Shown piece after piece: positions 30,584 to 39,055 of a stretch of 43,742 bases of DNA. The DNA is taken from positions 1 through 43,742 of the IMG/VR virus record IMGVR_UViG_3300035681_000041. The stretch is one strand, 5' to 3'. Under the pieces are notes generated by a model that saw only the letters and a list, made by a program, of their open reading frames with translations, was not told where the DNA came from and searched no databases. How positions within the stretch are numbered: position 1 is the first letter of the stretch; each line of letters starts with the position of its first letter. The translations under genes were made by a program, and so were the position numbers. The DNA is from a virus.

Positions 30584-30981
30584 GCTGCGATTGCGACTGC
30601 GACCACCCTGCCGTTTACCGGCCAAACATTCAACGCGCCAGGAAGGCTCACTTTTGTTACGAGTGCTCCGGCCCGATTGCTCCTGGCGATTCTCACGAGT
30701 ACGTCTTCGGTGTTTGGAAGGGCGACGCCGCATCGTTCAGAACATGCAGCCATTGCCTGGATCTGCGTGCGTGGGTCACTGAAGTGGCTGACTGCCGGCC
30801 CTGCCACAGCGAGCTAGTCGAAAATGCCAGGGAAGAACTGCGCAACATGAGCGGTCCCAGGACTCCCGAAGTGCGTCAACAATGGTGGCAAGGCGCGCGG
30901 CTTTTCATCCAGGCCAGGCGACGGCGCAAGGCTGCCTGGGAAGCCCGGCAGCTGCAAAAGGCTGGGGAGGCAAAGGCGTGA
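30580..30981 (+). CDS. Cys-rich zinc-binding protein
   Basis: The 133-aa product has several metal-binding pairs: CDCDCDH (3-9), CYECSGPIAPGDSHEYVFG (about 26-44) and TCSHCLDLR (about 55-63), then a CRPCH. The centre matches a small phage domain with two CxxC pairs around a GVW motif. It may be a nucleic acid or protein-binding zinc domain. The C-terminus is a basic helix. It overlaps both neighbours. Confidence 0.6.
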   Translation: MSCDCDCDHPAVYRPNIQRARKAHFCYECSGPIAPGDSHEYVFGVWKGDAASFRTCSHCLDLRAWVTEVADCRPCHSELVENAREELRNMSGPRTPEVRQQWWQGARLFIQARRRRKAAWEARQLQKAGEAKA

Positions 30982-31166
30982 ACACCAAGGAACAAAAACT
31001 CAGGGCCGCAATGAAAGCAGCCCGTGAATTTATCAACCGGAGCGAGCTTTTGCTGGCCTATTGGGAAGCAGGCGGCTCAACCTTGACCGGCACGGCCCCG
31101 TCTGGTGCTGTTCGACGTGCATCCATGGAGCTGACCAGATCGCTCTCTGAATACAGGAAACCATGA
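30978..31166 (+). CDS. 62-aa basic helical protein
   Basis: A GTG overlapping the previous stop (GTGA) starts a 62-aa product, MNTKEQKLRAAMKAAREFIN, which is basic and helical throughout. The stop overlaps the following ATG. Function unknown. Confidence 0.6.
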   Translation: MNTKEQKLRAAMKAAREFINRSELLLAYWEAGGSTLTGTAPSGAVRRASMELTRSLSEYRKP

Positions 31167-31333
31167 GCACCACTAAGAGCCCCGACACCCTGGCGATCCT
31201 GGCCGCGTTCAAGGACAGCCCAACCCTGAACGAGGCCGTTGCCCAGGGCTTCAGGGCCCTGGCGCTGCTCAAGTCGCCCGAACCCCTCGCGCCGGATCGG
31301 CTGTTCCGCATCGCTGACGAGCTGGACCCATGA
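31163..31333 (+). CDS. 56-aa helical protein upstream of dcd
   Basis: The product reads MSTTKSPDTLAILAAFKDSP followed by TLNEAVAQGFRALALLKSPE and ends ELDP. It is Ala/Leu-rich and helical. The start overlaps the preceding stop and the end is 40 bases before dcd. It fits the operon's pattern of small coupled genes. Function unknown. Confidence 0.65.
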   Translation: MSTTKSPDTLAILAAFKDSPTLNEAVAQGFRALALLKSPEPLAPDRLFRIADELDP

Positions 31334-31373
31334 ACCGCGCCCCATCCCCATCCACCCTCACCCCTGACCCCCA

Positions 31374-31976
31374 ATGCTGAAAAACGACACATGGATCAAA
31401 GACCAGGCCGCCGCCGGCATGATCGAACCCTTCCAGGCGGAGCTGGTGAGCTTCGTCCAGGACGGCCATATCAGCCGGCTGCCGCGACCAGTCCTCAGCT
31501 ACGGCACCAGCAGCTACGGCTGCGACATTCGCCTCTCCGCCGCTGAGTTCCTGACCTTCCGCCATGTGCCCGGCACGGTGATGAACCCCAAGCGGCGCAA
31601 CCCCGACAACCTGGAGCCGGCGCCCCTGCACCAGGACGAAGACGGCCGATTTTTCATCCTGCCGGCCCACACCTACGGGCTGGGGGTGGCGCTCGAAAGG
31701 ATCCGGGTGCCGCCCAATATCACCGTGATCTGTCTGGGCAAAAGCACCTATGCCCGACTTGGGATCATTGCCAACATGACACCAGCAGAGGCCGCCTGGG
31801 AGGGGCACCTCACCCTGGAATTCAGTAATTCTTCCGGGGCCGACTGCCGCATTTATGCGGAGGAGGGGGTCTGCCAGTTGCTGTTCTTTGAGGGGGATCC
31901 CTGTGAAACCACCTATGCCGATCGAGCAGGGAAATATCAGAACCAGCCTGAGCGGGTGGTGGGGGCACGGGTATGA
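31374..31976 (+). CDS. dcd: dCTP deaminase
   Basis: The 200-aa enzyme turns dCTP into dUTP, the first step towards dTTP. It shows the family motifs SSYGCDIRLSA (46-56), GKSTYARLG (122-130) and the catalytic-region WEGHLTLEFSN, with likely catalytic Glu149. The trimeric dUTPase-like fold is implied. It is immediately followed by thymidylate kinase, which completes later steps; no thymidylate synthase is seen, so the host enzyme is presumably used. Confidence 0.9.
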   Translation: MLKNDTWIKDQAAAGMIEPFQAELVSFVQDGHISRLPRPVLSYGTSSYGCDIRLSAAEFLTFRHVPGTVMNPKRRNPDNLEPAPLHQDEDGRFFILPAHTYGLGVALERIRVPPNITVICLGKSTYARLGIIANMTPAEAAWEGHLTLEFSNSSGADCRIYAEEGVCQLLFFEGDPCETTYADRAGKYQNQPERVVGARV

Positions 31977-32635
31977 GCGACACCACCCCAGCCTCACCCC
32001 GTGGCCGCTTCATAGTTCTGGAGGGGATCGACGGCTGCGGCAAGACCACGCAGCTGGAGGCCCTGCGCCAATGGCTACCCACCAGCGGCCTGCTGCCCCC
32101 TGGCGCCCGCGTGGTTGTGAGCCGAGAGCCTGGGGGGACGGCCCTGGGCCAGGCGTTGCGGGAGCTGCTGCTGCACCCTCCTGGCGACGCGGCCCCCGTG
32201 CCCCGTGCAGAGCTGCTGCTGTATGCGGCCGACCGGGCCCAGCATGTCGAAACCGTTTTGCGGCCGGCGCTTGACGCCGGGGATTGGGTGCTGTGCGATC
32301 GGTTCACCGGATCGACCGCCGCTTATCAGGGCTATGGCAGGGGCTGGGTCAAGCCTTTATTGCGCACGCTGGAAAACCTGACTACAGGCGGTCTGCAGGC
32401 CGATCTCACCATCTGGCTGGACGTGCCTCTTATTGAGTCCTGCTACCGGCGACGTGAGCAACTGGCTGATCGCCTTGAAGAGGAGGGGGTAGCGTTCCTG
32501 GCCCGTGTAGCTCATGGATTTGAACGCCTGGCCGGCCAATGGGACTGGACCCGCATCAATGCAAACCAGCCCATAGCTGCCGTGACGGCGGACTGTTGCC
32601 GCGCCATGGTCCGTAGGTTTGGGGGGCAAGCATGA
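31973..32635 (+). CDS. tmk: Thymidylate kinase
   Basis: The 220-aa product phosphorylates dTMP to dTDP. The P-loop GIDGCGKTT (18-26), the REPGGT substrate motif (50-55), DRAQH (86-90) and DRF (108-110) with STAAYQGYGRG all match bacterial Tmk, and its length is normal. It reads like a host-derived enzyme. Together with dcd it raises dTTP for phage DNA. It overlaps both neighbours by four bases. Confidence 0.92.
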   Translation: MSDTTPASPRGRFIVLEGIDGCGKTTQLEALRQWLPTSGLLPPGARVVVSREPGGTALGQALRELLLHPPGDAAPVPRAELLLYAADRAQHVETVLRPALDAGDWVLCDRFTGSTAAYQGYGRGWVKPLLRTLENLTTGGLQADLTIWLDVPLIESCYRRREQLADRLEEEGVAFLARVAHGFERLAGQWDWTRINANQPIAAVTADCCRAMVRRFGGQA

Positions 32636-32943
32636 AAAACCCAATCCCAGCAGCGCTGATCTCAGCCACCCTCGCCCACCGCGGCACGGTCACCCCTGAC
32701 GCCCTGCTCGATTGCCTGTCTCTGGTGGCGGTCCTGGATGCACGCTGCCCCGGCTCGTATCTCAGGCTCCCGCTAACCGATCGGCTGATCACCCTGAAAG
32801 AGCTGCGCCGTGCCTGGTGCTGCTCCAGCTGGGAGGCGATCCGCCGCATGGATACGCTTCAGTTTGAGCAGCTGGTTGACTGCACTTACCACCCCAGACA
32901 GCATGTCTTCTGGCAGGTGCATCACGTGGGGCCGGTGGCGTGA
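32632..32943 (+). CDS. Hypothetical protein after tmk
   Basis: The 103-aa product (MKNPIPAALISATLAHRGTV) has a helical first half and a middle segment (DRLITLKELRRAWCCSSWEAIRRMD) that resembles a helix-turn-helix. It may bind DNA. It is coupled to tmk by overlap and ends the main rightward operon. The family is unknown. Confidence 0.55.
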   Translation: MKNPIPAALISATLAHRGTVTPDALLDCLSLVAVLDARCPGSYLRLPLTDRLITLKELRRAWCCSSWEAIRRMDTLQFEQLVDCTYHPRQHVFWQVHHVGPVA

Positions 32944-33165
32944 TCACCCCTCTTGAACCGCTGCACAAGCCTCCAGTTCGCAGATGCGCCGGGCGGCCTG
33001 GCGGATGATCACGCCATTCGTTACCGCCTGCTCGAGCAGCACGTGAGCCTGGGCCAACACCTGCTCTGGGGTCATCTGTTGCAGCATCATGCGGCCCCGT
33101 TCCAGGTCAGATTCAGCCTCTAGCGTGAGGTTCGGCACCATCCAACTATTCGAGGTCGAGGCCAT
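32944..33165 (-). CDS. Small helical protein on opposite strand
   Basis: The 73-aa product (MASTSNSWMVPNLTLEAES, then LERGRMMLQQMTPEQVLAQA and a second helix) is an amphipathic helical protein. Its ATG (33165) and the ATG of the next rightward gene share the same CCATGG, so each would have to carry the other's leader; an internal ATG at 33141 would avoid this. The stop abuts the end of the rightward operon. Confidence 0.5.
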   Translation of the reverse strand: MASTSNSWMVPNLTLEAESDLERGRMMLQQMTPEQVLAQAHVLLEQAVTNGVIIRQAARRICELEACAAVQEG

Positions 33166-33424
33166 GGCAGATCAGGTTTTTCAAACGAGGGTAGGAACAA
33201 ACGCGAGAGATGGCGGCTACTGCCTAGAGGTTTTCATTGATGGGGTTTTGCACCAGGACCGATCACCCGCCCAGCTCCGCGCCTGGATCGAGCAGCGCCG
33301 CGCCCAGCAACCGGCACGGTGGGCCCAGCTGGAACCGATCGAGGGGCTAGACGAGGATGCCGACGCGGGGCGGCCTGGGTGGGCCGGCATGGTGCAGGAC
33401 GGGGCAGGCTGGCGGGAGGGCTAG
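33164..33424 (+). CDS. Small hypothetical protein at the end of the rightward operon
   Basis: The 86-aa product (MADQVFQTRVGTNARDGGYC) begins with a beta-hairpin-like segment and continues as a Gln/Arg-rich helix (RAWIEQRRAQQPARW) with an acidic end. It converges on the candidate lysin gene, overlapping its last codons by four bases. No function is assigned. Confidence 0.5.
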   Translation: MADQVFQTRVGTNARDGGYCLEVFIDGVLHQDRSPAQLRAWIEQRRAQQPARWAQLEPIEGLDEDADAGRPGWAGMVQDGAGWREG

Positions 33425-34008
33425 CGAACCCGGTCCGCAACGATCGCCCACCCCCGGCCCGGCTCAAACCGGTAGGCCCCATTTCCGATCGAGCGAACCA
33501 TCCACCGCCGGCCAAACCTCTCCCGACTGAAATGAAGCCCCTGGCCGTTGGGGCTGAGCGTTGCACCGGTGATCAGATCAGGATCCCCCCACGGGTCGTT
33601 CACGATCACGCTGTTGCGAGTGTGGCCGTAGACGATCATCCAGTGCCCCCCGCCGGTCGGGCGATGGACGGGGCCCCGATGCAGGTAGCCGCAGGGGACG
33701 GGGATGCCGCGATCAATCTGCCGCTCGATCGTCAAAAAATCGGCAGTCTGCTCAAACCGCGCAATGATGCCGTAGTGGCCCAGGGCCTTGAGCTGGGCGG
33801 CGACATCGGTCGTGTCGCCAAACCGCTGCACCGTTGCCAGATACTGGTCATCCCCGTTGGGCCCATGGAGAGTGCCGGGTTTCAGGGCCTCCAGCAGCAT
33901 CGCGCAGCTAGACGAGAAGCAGGTGCGATCGCGCTGGCTGCGTTGCGCCGAGTCGCGCTGCGAAAAATAGGGCACGCCGGTCAAGGGGTTTGAGGGTGCG
34001 GCAGCCAC
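33421..34008 (-). CDS. C39-peptidase-like protein, candidate endolysin
   Basis: The GTG at 34008 is chosen because a longer frame runs through the start of the opposite-strand tail gene; other starts are possible. The 195-aa product has a papain-like C39 pattern: RTCFSSSCAMLLEAL with the likely catalytic Cys, GGGHWMIVYGH with the His, and VNDPWGD with the Asp/Asn. Such enzymes serve as phage lysins or tail-associated peptidases. It lies next to tail genes, and no other lysin is evident, so cell wall cleavage is the likely role. Confidence 0.6.
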   Translation of the reverse strand: MAAAPSNPLTGVPYFSQRDSAQRSQRDRTCFSSSCAMLLEALKPGTLHGPNGDDQYLATVQRFGDTTDVAAQLKALGHYGIIARFEQTADFLTIERQIDRGIPVPCGYLHRGPVHRPTGGGHWMIVYGHTRNSVIVNDPWGDPDLITGATLSPNGQGLHFSRERFGRRWMVRSIGNGAYRFEPGRGWAIVADRVR

Positions 34009-34048
34009 AGGATCGGTAGCATGGTGCCAACAATCTAGCTCCCCTCTA

Positions 34049-34906
34049 ATGCCCCAATTCGTGCTGAGCAACAGGGCCTTGCACGCCCTGGCGACCCCGG
34101 CGATGCCACTGACCGGCATTTTCTACGGTCAATTGATGACATCTGGCTTTATTTTTAATCGTGACACCCATGACACGATGGCCGCAATAACCAGCGGCGA
34201 GATTAGCCCTATCACTGGCTACAGTGCTGGCGGCAAAGCGGTAACACTGGCAAATTCAATGAATAATACAACCGGTGTCAATACACTGACGATTGCACCT
34301 GTTACATGGGTTGCCAATGTGACGGGAGTCCGGGGGATTTTATATTATTATCGACCATCGTCAACCCCATCCGATCAGATTGTACTAGGCTATAACGATA
34401 TTGGCAGCAATCAAGATCATAACGGGGGCCAGTTTAGAATTACAGAAGCAAAAATAAACACTGCCCAGCCGTCAGGCTCGCTTATTACACTGCCGTACGC
34501 TACGATCAATGCAATCATCAACGAAACATTTAACCTAAGTGCGGGCAATTTTTGGGCAATGCTACTGGGCAGCGGCTACACTCCGAACCCATTGCATTCG
34601 TTTCGGTCAGACCTTACCTCAGAAGTTACCGGCACTGGCTACACTGCAGGGGGAATAGCTGCTCCGTTGACGATCACCCGCAATGACGCCACTGATATAA
34701 TTACGGTACGAGCTGAGCAGATTATCCACCCTGCCTGGACCTCTACGATTCATCCTAGGCATGTAGCCTATTATCAAAACCTTGGCGGCGCGGCTAGTGC
34801 CGATCGGCTTGTGATGCTGGCAAACTATGGCGCAAATTACCCCGCCACTGGGGGTGTTTATCCTATCAATGCCAACGAATTTCAGATCACTGGATATTAC
34901 CCCTGA
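34049..34906 (+). CDS. Tail-associated protein with duplicated domain
   Basis: The 285-aa product has two related halves. About 25-131 and about 169-281 both show a hydrophobic opening (FYGQLMTSGFIFN / FWAMLLGSGYTPN), TGYSAGGKAVTL / TGYTAGGIAAPL, a YY-type strand and a final QFRIT / EFQIT. The repeat unit resembles proteins of phage tails that carry beta-sandwich domains. It is coupled to the following minor tail gene. Receptor binding is possible; orientation opposite to the main tail operon is notable. Confidence 0.6.
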   Translation: MPQFVLSNRALHALATPAMPLTGIFYGQLMTSGFIFNRDTHDTMAAITSGEISPITGYSAGGKAVTLANSMNNTTGVNTLTIAPVTWVANVTGVRGILYYYRPSSTPSDQIVLGYNDIGSNQDHNGGQFRITEAKINTAQPSGSLITLPYATINAIINETFNLSAGNFWAMLLGSGYTPNPLHSFRSDLTSEVTGTGYTAGGIAAPLTITRNDATDIITVRAEQIIHPAWTSTIHPRHVAYYQNLGGAASADRLVMLANYGANYPATGGVYPINANEFQITGYYP

Positions 34907-35250
34907 TGGATTTTCCTGCAAACTGCCTGCCGATTGGTCGCCCGCAGACGTTGGGCAATTTTAATATCGCATCTGAACTGGACCGTCGGTTTCGTTTGAG
35001 CGACACCATGAAGGGCCAGACCGTCAGCCTGCCATTGCCGATTTTTACCGCTGCACAGTGCCATGATTTCAAAAATCACTTTAGGACCGTGGGGCTGCTG
35101 TCATCCTGGAAATTGCCGGCAGCGGTCTGGGTTGGCCGCGCAGTATTGCCGACGACTGTTCGATGGCGGTACGCATCGGCGCCATCCTGGGAGCTGCTGC
35201 CTGGGGGGTTGTGGCAGGTTACCGGCGTTGAGCTGGTGGCGATGGATTGA
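34906..35250 (+). CDS. Minor tail protein with a domain shared with the convergent gene
   Basis: The 114-aa product begins MDFPANCLPIGRPQTLGNFN and ends WELLPGGLWQVTGVELVAMD. Its ordering of motifs (FP...RP near the start, SSWKLPAAVW, RWRYASAPSW, then a final hydrophobic VEL) matches the first about 120 residues of the convergent 392-aa gene. It is probably a small tail tip or adaptor. It stops ten bases before that gene's end. Confidence 0.55.
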   Translation: MDFPANCLPIGRPQTLGNFNIASELDRRFRLSDTMKGQTVSLPLPIFTAAQCHDFKNHFRTVGLLSSWKLPAAVWVGRAVLPTTVRWRYASAPSWELLPGGLWQVTGVELVAMD

Positions 35251-35260
35251 AAGGATAAGT

Positions 35261-36439
35261 CTAGTTATCAATTGTTAGCGTAATTATCCCACCGCTTACG
35301 CTTGAGAGCGGGGATGTTTCAACATTTGTGTATGCAGTGAATTGAAGCGTGCCAGTTCTGCCAGATGCGCCAAAAACAATGCCGTAGGTGCTACTTGTTA
35401 AGCTGTTTTGGTTTCCTGCAATTACGTTTCCTGGGGTAGATGCAGAACCTTCACTGATGAAAGTTGCCTCGGCTGTGCTGGTCGGGCTCAGCAATGCTAC
35501 AGCATTAGCCGAACCACAGAAGGGGGCGGTTCCGTCAAGATAGAAAGAGCCAAATTTAAGGTCAAACCTATTGCTCCAGTTATGCACTGTTGCAGTGCCA
35601 GACCCCCCGCCTGTTGAGCTGGAAGTAGCTGTATTAAAGTAATAATCAAACCGTTGCTCATTTGCCGTGCTTGTGCTTTGGCTGACAGGTCGCCAGTTGC
35701 CTGCGCTGGCATTACTACATGTCAATCCTGTATAAATAAAGTTTCGCTCATTTGGCGTTACTCCTGTATTCATAGCACCGCCAGCAGGGTTTAACTGCAT
35801 TGGCCGTGGATTAGCCGTAGAGTCTGGCACCGGGACATTTGTTGCCGAGGTTGCCGTAAATACCAGGACCGTTGGGGGCGGGACTGCTACAGCATTTGCG
35901 GCGGTAGTCATCAGAATCAGCAGCGCCCGTTGAGACGGGGTGCCGGTGTCCATCCCCGCCGGGGTGGTCGACAGCAGCAGGGTCGCAGACGCGGAGGGGG
36001 TGCCTTCGGGCAAGGCCAGGGCTGCTGTGGTGGTCAGTACGAGTCGGGCCGAGGCAGATGGCGTCGAGGCCCGACGGATCCAAACACCGATGAATTCCAC
36101 GGCGATGCCGTAGAACTCGCTCCCTGCGACGGCGTAAATATCGCGCTGGCTGACGGCCCGCGCATAGGTCCATCGGAAGCCTGGCGGCGTTTCGGCTGTC
36201 GTCAGGGTGGCTGAGTCGAAAAGGAACGACCGGCCCTGCTGCGCCAGTTGGTGGTCGGGCACGCTGCGGGCCTCCGTCTCGGTAAGGCCCTCGAAGGTCA
36301 TTGTCAGGATGTCGCCGCCGGCCACCAGGTCAGCGGTGCTGGTGACTGTGCTGCCGTCGTAGCCAACTTGCACCGTGGTGGGCACAACGCCGGGGGTGAT
36401 TTTGACGGTTGCAGGGCGGAGGGTTGGGAAGTTAGCCAT
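35261..36439 (-). CDS. Minor tail protein with fibre-like C-terminus
   Basis: The 392-aa product has an N-terminal domain (about 1-120: MANFPTLRPATVKITPG, SFLFDSATL, GFRWTYARAVS, IAVEFIGVW) related to the plus-strand 114-aa protein. A middle Ser/Thr/Ala-rich segment with two similar repeats (ASTPSASARLVLTTTAAL and EGTPSASATLLLSTTPAG) follows, and the C-terminal part is beta-rich and Ser/Gly/Thr-rich as in fibres. It lies after the tail hub gene in the leftward tail operon, suggesting a tail tip or fibre role. Confidence 0.65.
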   Translation of the reverse strand: MANFPTLRPATVKITPGVVPTTVQVGYDGSTVTSTADLVAGGDILTMTFEGLTETEARSVPDHQLAQQGRSFLFDSATLTTAETPPGFRWTYARAVSQRDIYAVAGSEFYGIAVEFIGVWIRRASTPSASARLVLTTTAALALPEGTPSASATLLLSTTPAGMDTGTPSQRALLILMTTAANAVAVPPPTVLVFTATSATNVPVPDSTANPRPMQLNPAGGAMNTGVTPNERNFIYTGLTCSNASAGNWRPVSQSTSTANEQRFDYYFNTATSSSTGGGSGTATVHNWSNRFDLKFGSFYLDGTAPFCGSANAVALLSPTSTAEATFISEGSASTPGNVIAGNQNSLTSSTYGIVFGASGRTGTLQFTAYTNVETSPLSSVSGGIITLTIDN

Positions 36440-36443
36440 AGTT

Positions 36444-38573
36444 TTATGATGTCATTCCGGTAAGAGTAGCGTGATCAAAACTTAAGCCCCACATATTTGT
36501 AATGCCAACACTGTAACGGGGATCATGGTCTTGTGCTCCAACAGTGCCATTTGGCAATTGACACTTCACTATGGTGTATGAATCGTTTATTTCTTCCATC
36601 CAGCACCTAGTACCAAGTGGCACGTGAAAATCTTGTTGATGAATAAAAGCGTCTTCCCTAGGAGCAACTGGTTTATAATAGCGTAACGATACATATCTAA
36701 CAAAGTCCGTCAATGGCTTCGGTGGCACCGGTGGGTCTGCGGGGCCCGTTGGCGTGCCTGGTCGGGAGGGGATCCCAGGGGGATCAACCGGGCCAGTAGG
36801 TGGCAGCGGGGCAGGGGGGGCTCCACCGCCGCCACCGCCGCCACCATCGCCGGGCGGTGCGGCTGGAGACCCAGGACCGCTGCGGACACGAAAACCGCCG
36901 CCGCTGTATTCGCCGCTAACCGGCCGCCGACCGTTTCGCCCGTAAAACCAAACCTCGTTAGGGGTCCAACTTTCCTCATCGGGCGCAGGGATGGTGCAAT
37001 CGGTGGCGCGGCTGGAGTCGGCATCGCAGGAGGGGGCGGTATCGCCCGTCAGCAGGATGGCCCCCTCGACCGTCACCGCTGCCACGTCCAGCGCCACCAG
37101 TGATCGCCGCTGGCTATCAACCGGGCATTGTTCCAACTGCAGGGACAGGATGCCCTCGCGGCCGGTGTCGGCAGAGACGATCCAATACCAGAACACCAGG
37201 GGGCTGCTCACCCCATCCACATCCTCGCGCTGCAGCTGCAAAGCGATCAGCTCGCCCTCTCCCAAGGTCGAGTTCCAGTAGCCAGATTTGATCGCCACCG
37301 CAGCGGTGTGCGTGACATGCCGGCGCTTTGCCTGGCCAAACCGGATCGCCCTGGCTGCATGAATCTCGGTTGTGCAAAACTGGCTCAGGTCGTGTTCCTC
37401 TGTTCGCGCCGTTTCTGGGGTGTCGCCGTAAGCCACCTCTGTGGTCCGGATCATCCTGGACAATCCGTCGGGGCCCTGCTGGCGCCAGGCCACCACGGCC
37501 CGGTAGGGGCGCCTCGCCTCAGGGCTGACGAGCTGCCAGGTGTAACTTCCATCGACGATCGCTTCGCCATCAAACACCCACGCGGGTCTCAGTGGCTCGG
37601 TGTCGATAGCCCCAGATGGCGTAACGGGCAGGAGTGGCCGCAGGCCGTAACGCCCAGCGATCTTTGTTTCCCGCACCATGAAATAAGGGCCAATTTTGCT
37701 CATCCAATCGCTGATGCTGGTCGGCTCTGATAGCACTCCATTCCAATAGAGCCCGTTGGCGTCCATGAACCGGGCCGCTGCAGTCAGCGATTCCTGGTCG
37801 ATCCGAACCGGTGCAGTGCAACCATCATTGTTCAGTAAGTATAAATAAAGCTCGCCTAAATTGTTGGAGCTGCCGTAGACATTATCCAGCAGCCTGGTTG
37901 ATTCGACTCCATTGCGAATAAATAGATGAATCTGCCGCTTCCAGTGGCCACGGTCTGGCAGTCCGACGCCATCACCATCAAAACCGTTGAAGTTTATAGC
38001 GCTAAACGATACAGTTGTTAGGTCTTTATGTGTACCAACCGTGCCGCATTGCGTAGGGGCTTGCACTTTGTTAGCGACTAACTGCGCTCCTGAATAAACA
38101 TCAACAAGGAAGTTACCAGGGGTCCAAGTGCCGGCAGTTTTCGGGCCATAGGACTGGCTGAAGTTGCCGACCCGGCAGCGGCCTTGAAACACACCGTTGA
38201 CCGAGATGCCGCCTAATTTGCCCTGGCTGACAACCAGCCGCCACTTCACCGCCACGGCATTGGCCACGGGCTCGCCCTCCAGCAGCGGAGTCTCAAACCG
38301 GCAGGCCGTGGCCTTCGGGCTGACAATCACCCCGCCGATGCCTGCATCTGATGGGCTGCCGCAGGTGTCGCCGATGCGCCGGCACCAGACGATGGGCGCC
38401 CGCTCCAGCAGCGTCATTGCCTGCTGGTTGGCGTTCCAGTCCGACCGGGACTCGGCAGCAGTCACGGCCGTGGGCCGAGCAGCTCCCCCCAGTGCTGCGG
38501 ATGACCTGCCCAGCGAAACTGTCGTCTTGCCGTATTTGCTGCTGCCTGGGCTGCTGGATTTGAATCCAATCAT
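36444..38573 (-). CDS. Tail tip / hub protein
   Basis: The 709-aa product follows the tape measure and one small tail gene, where siphoviruses place hub and host-specificity proteins. It is beta-rich, with a helical-beta centre (RWSARFMDANGLYWNGVL-type segment about 270-300, ARAIRFGQAKRRHV about 425-440) typical of baseplate hub domains, then a Gly/Pro-rich flexible linker (about 570-640) and a C-terminal aromatic domain (about 645-709). The linker may display the terminal domain for host contact. Hub role is inferred. Confidence 0.7.
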   Translation of the reverse strand: MIGFKSSSPGSSKYGKTTVSLGRSSAALGGAARPTAVTAAESRSDWNANQQAMTLLERAPIVWCRRIGDTCGSPSDAGIGGVIVSPKATACRFETPLLEGEPVANAVAVKWRLVVSQGKLGGISVNGVFQGRCRVGNFSQSYGPKTAGTWTPGNFLVDVYSGAQLVANKVQAPTQCGTVGTHKDLTTVSFSAINFNGFDGDGVGLPDRGHWKRQIHLFIRNGVESTRLLDNVYGSSNNLGELYLYLLNNDGCTAPVRIDQESLTAAARFMDANGLYWNGVLSEPTSISDWMSKIGPYFMVRETKIAGRYGLRPLLPVTPSGAIDTEPLRPAWVFDGEAIVDGSYTWQLVSPEARRPYRAVVAWRQQGPDGLSRMIRTTEVAYGDTPETARTEEHDLSQFCTTEIHAARAIRFGQAKRRHVTHTAAVAIKSGYWNSTLGEGELIALQLQREDVDGVSSPLVFWYWIVSADTGREGILSLQLEQCPVDSQRRSLVALDVAAVTVEGAILLTGDTAPSCDADSSRATDCTIPAPDEESWTPNEVWFYGRNGRRPVSGEYSGGGFRVRSGPGSPAAPPGDGGGGGGGGAPPAPLPPTGPVDPPGIPSRPGTPTGPADPPVPPKPLTDFVRYVSLRYYKPVAPREDAFIHQQDFHVPLGTRCWMEEINDSYTIVKCQLPNGTVGAQDHDPRYSVGITNMWGLSFDHATLTGMTS

Positions 38574-39055
38574 GTTGAAAAATCCAACACGCAGGGCGCG
38601 CCTATCAGCTCCTGCGTGAGCACGATTGGCGGGACCGTCACTGCAACCGGAGGCGGTGAGATAGTGCCGTTGATCGTGATCCCGGTCAGGGTGCCGCTGG
38701 CGGTGATGCTGCCGACCAGAACCGAATCAACCCGGCTGAGGCCGCCCAGGACAACCTCAAACTGAGTCACCTCGATCAGCCATTGGTTGGCGTTCGCCTG
38801 GAGCGCCAGGGCCATGACTGCAGGGGAATAGGCGCAGGTGATCGCAACCGATCCCGACACCAGGCCAGAGTCAAACCCTGGGCAGTTGAACTCCTGAAAC
38901 TCCCAGGACTGCAGCCCGTCGCCGTCGCCAGCATCAAAGGCATTGAATGGTTGATTGTTGATCCCGTCGAGCCGGTGCCAGCGGGCCTTGGCGTTGCCGC
39001 TGGTGTCCACCCACTTCAGCGTCTGGGTGTAGCTGTGGGGGCCGTAGTCGGGCAT
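38570..39055 (-). CDS. Minor tail protein
   Basis: The 161-aa product (MPDYGPHSYTQTLKWVDTSG) is beta-rich with Gly/Thr strands and ends hydrophobic (IGAPCVLDFST). It lies between tape measure and hub genes, in the place of distal tail proteins. Overlaps of 1 and 4 bases with its neighbours support coupling. Family not recognised. Confidence 0.6.
   Translation of the reverse strand: MPDYGPHSYTQTLKWVDTSGNAKARWHRLDGINNQPFNAFDAGDGDGLQSWEFQEFNCPGFDSGLVSGSVAITCAYSPAVMALALQANANQWLIEVTQFEVVLGGLSRVDSVLVGSITASGTLTGITINGTISPPPVAVTVPPIVLTQELIGAPCVLDFST

Noticed and set aside
34009-34119. Longest start of the C39-like gene
   Set aside because: It overlaps the start of the opposite-strand tail gene by 71 bases and its extra residues look unstructured; the GTG at 34008 removes the overlap.
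34049-36439. Invertible segment run by a phage invertase
   Set aside because: No serine or tyrosine recombinase was found anywhere in the genome and no obvious long inverted repeats flank the genes; kept only as a testable idea.
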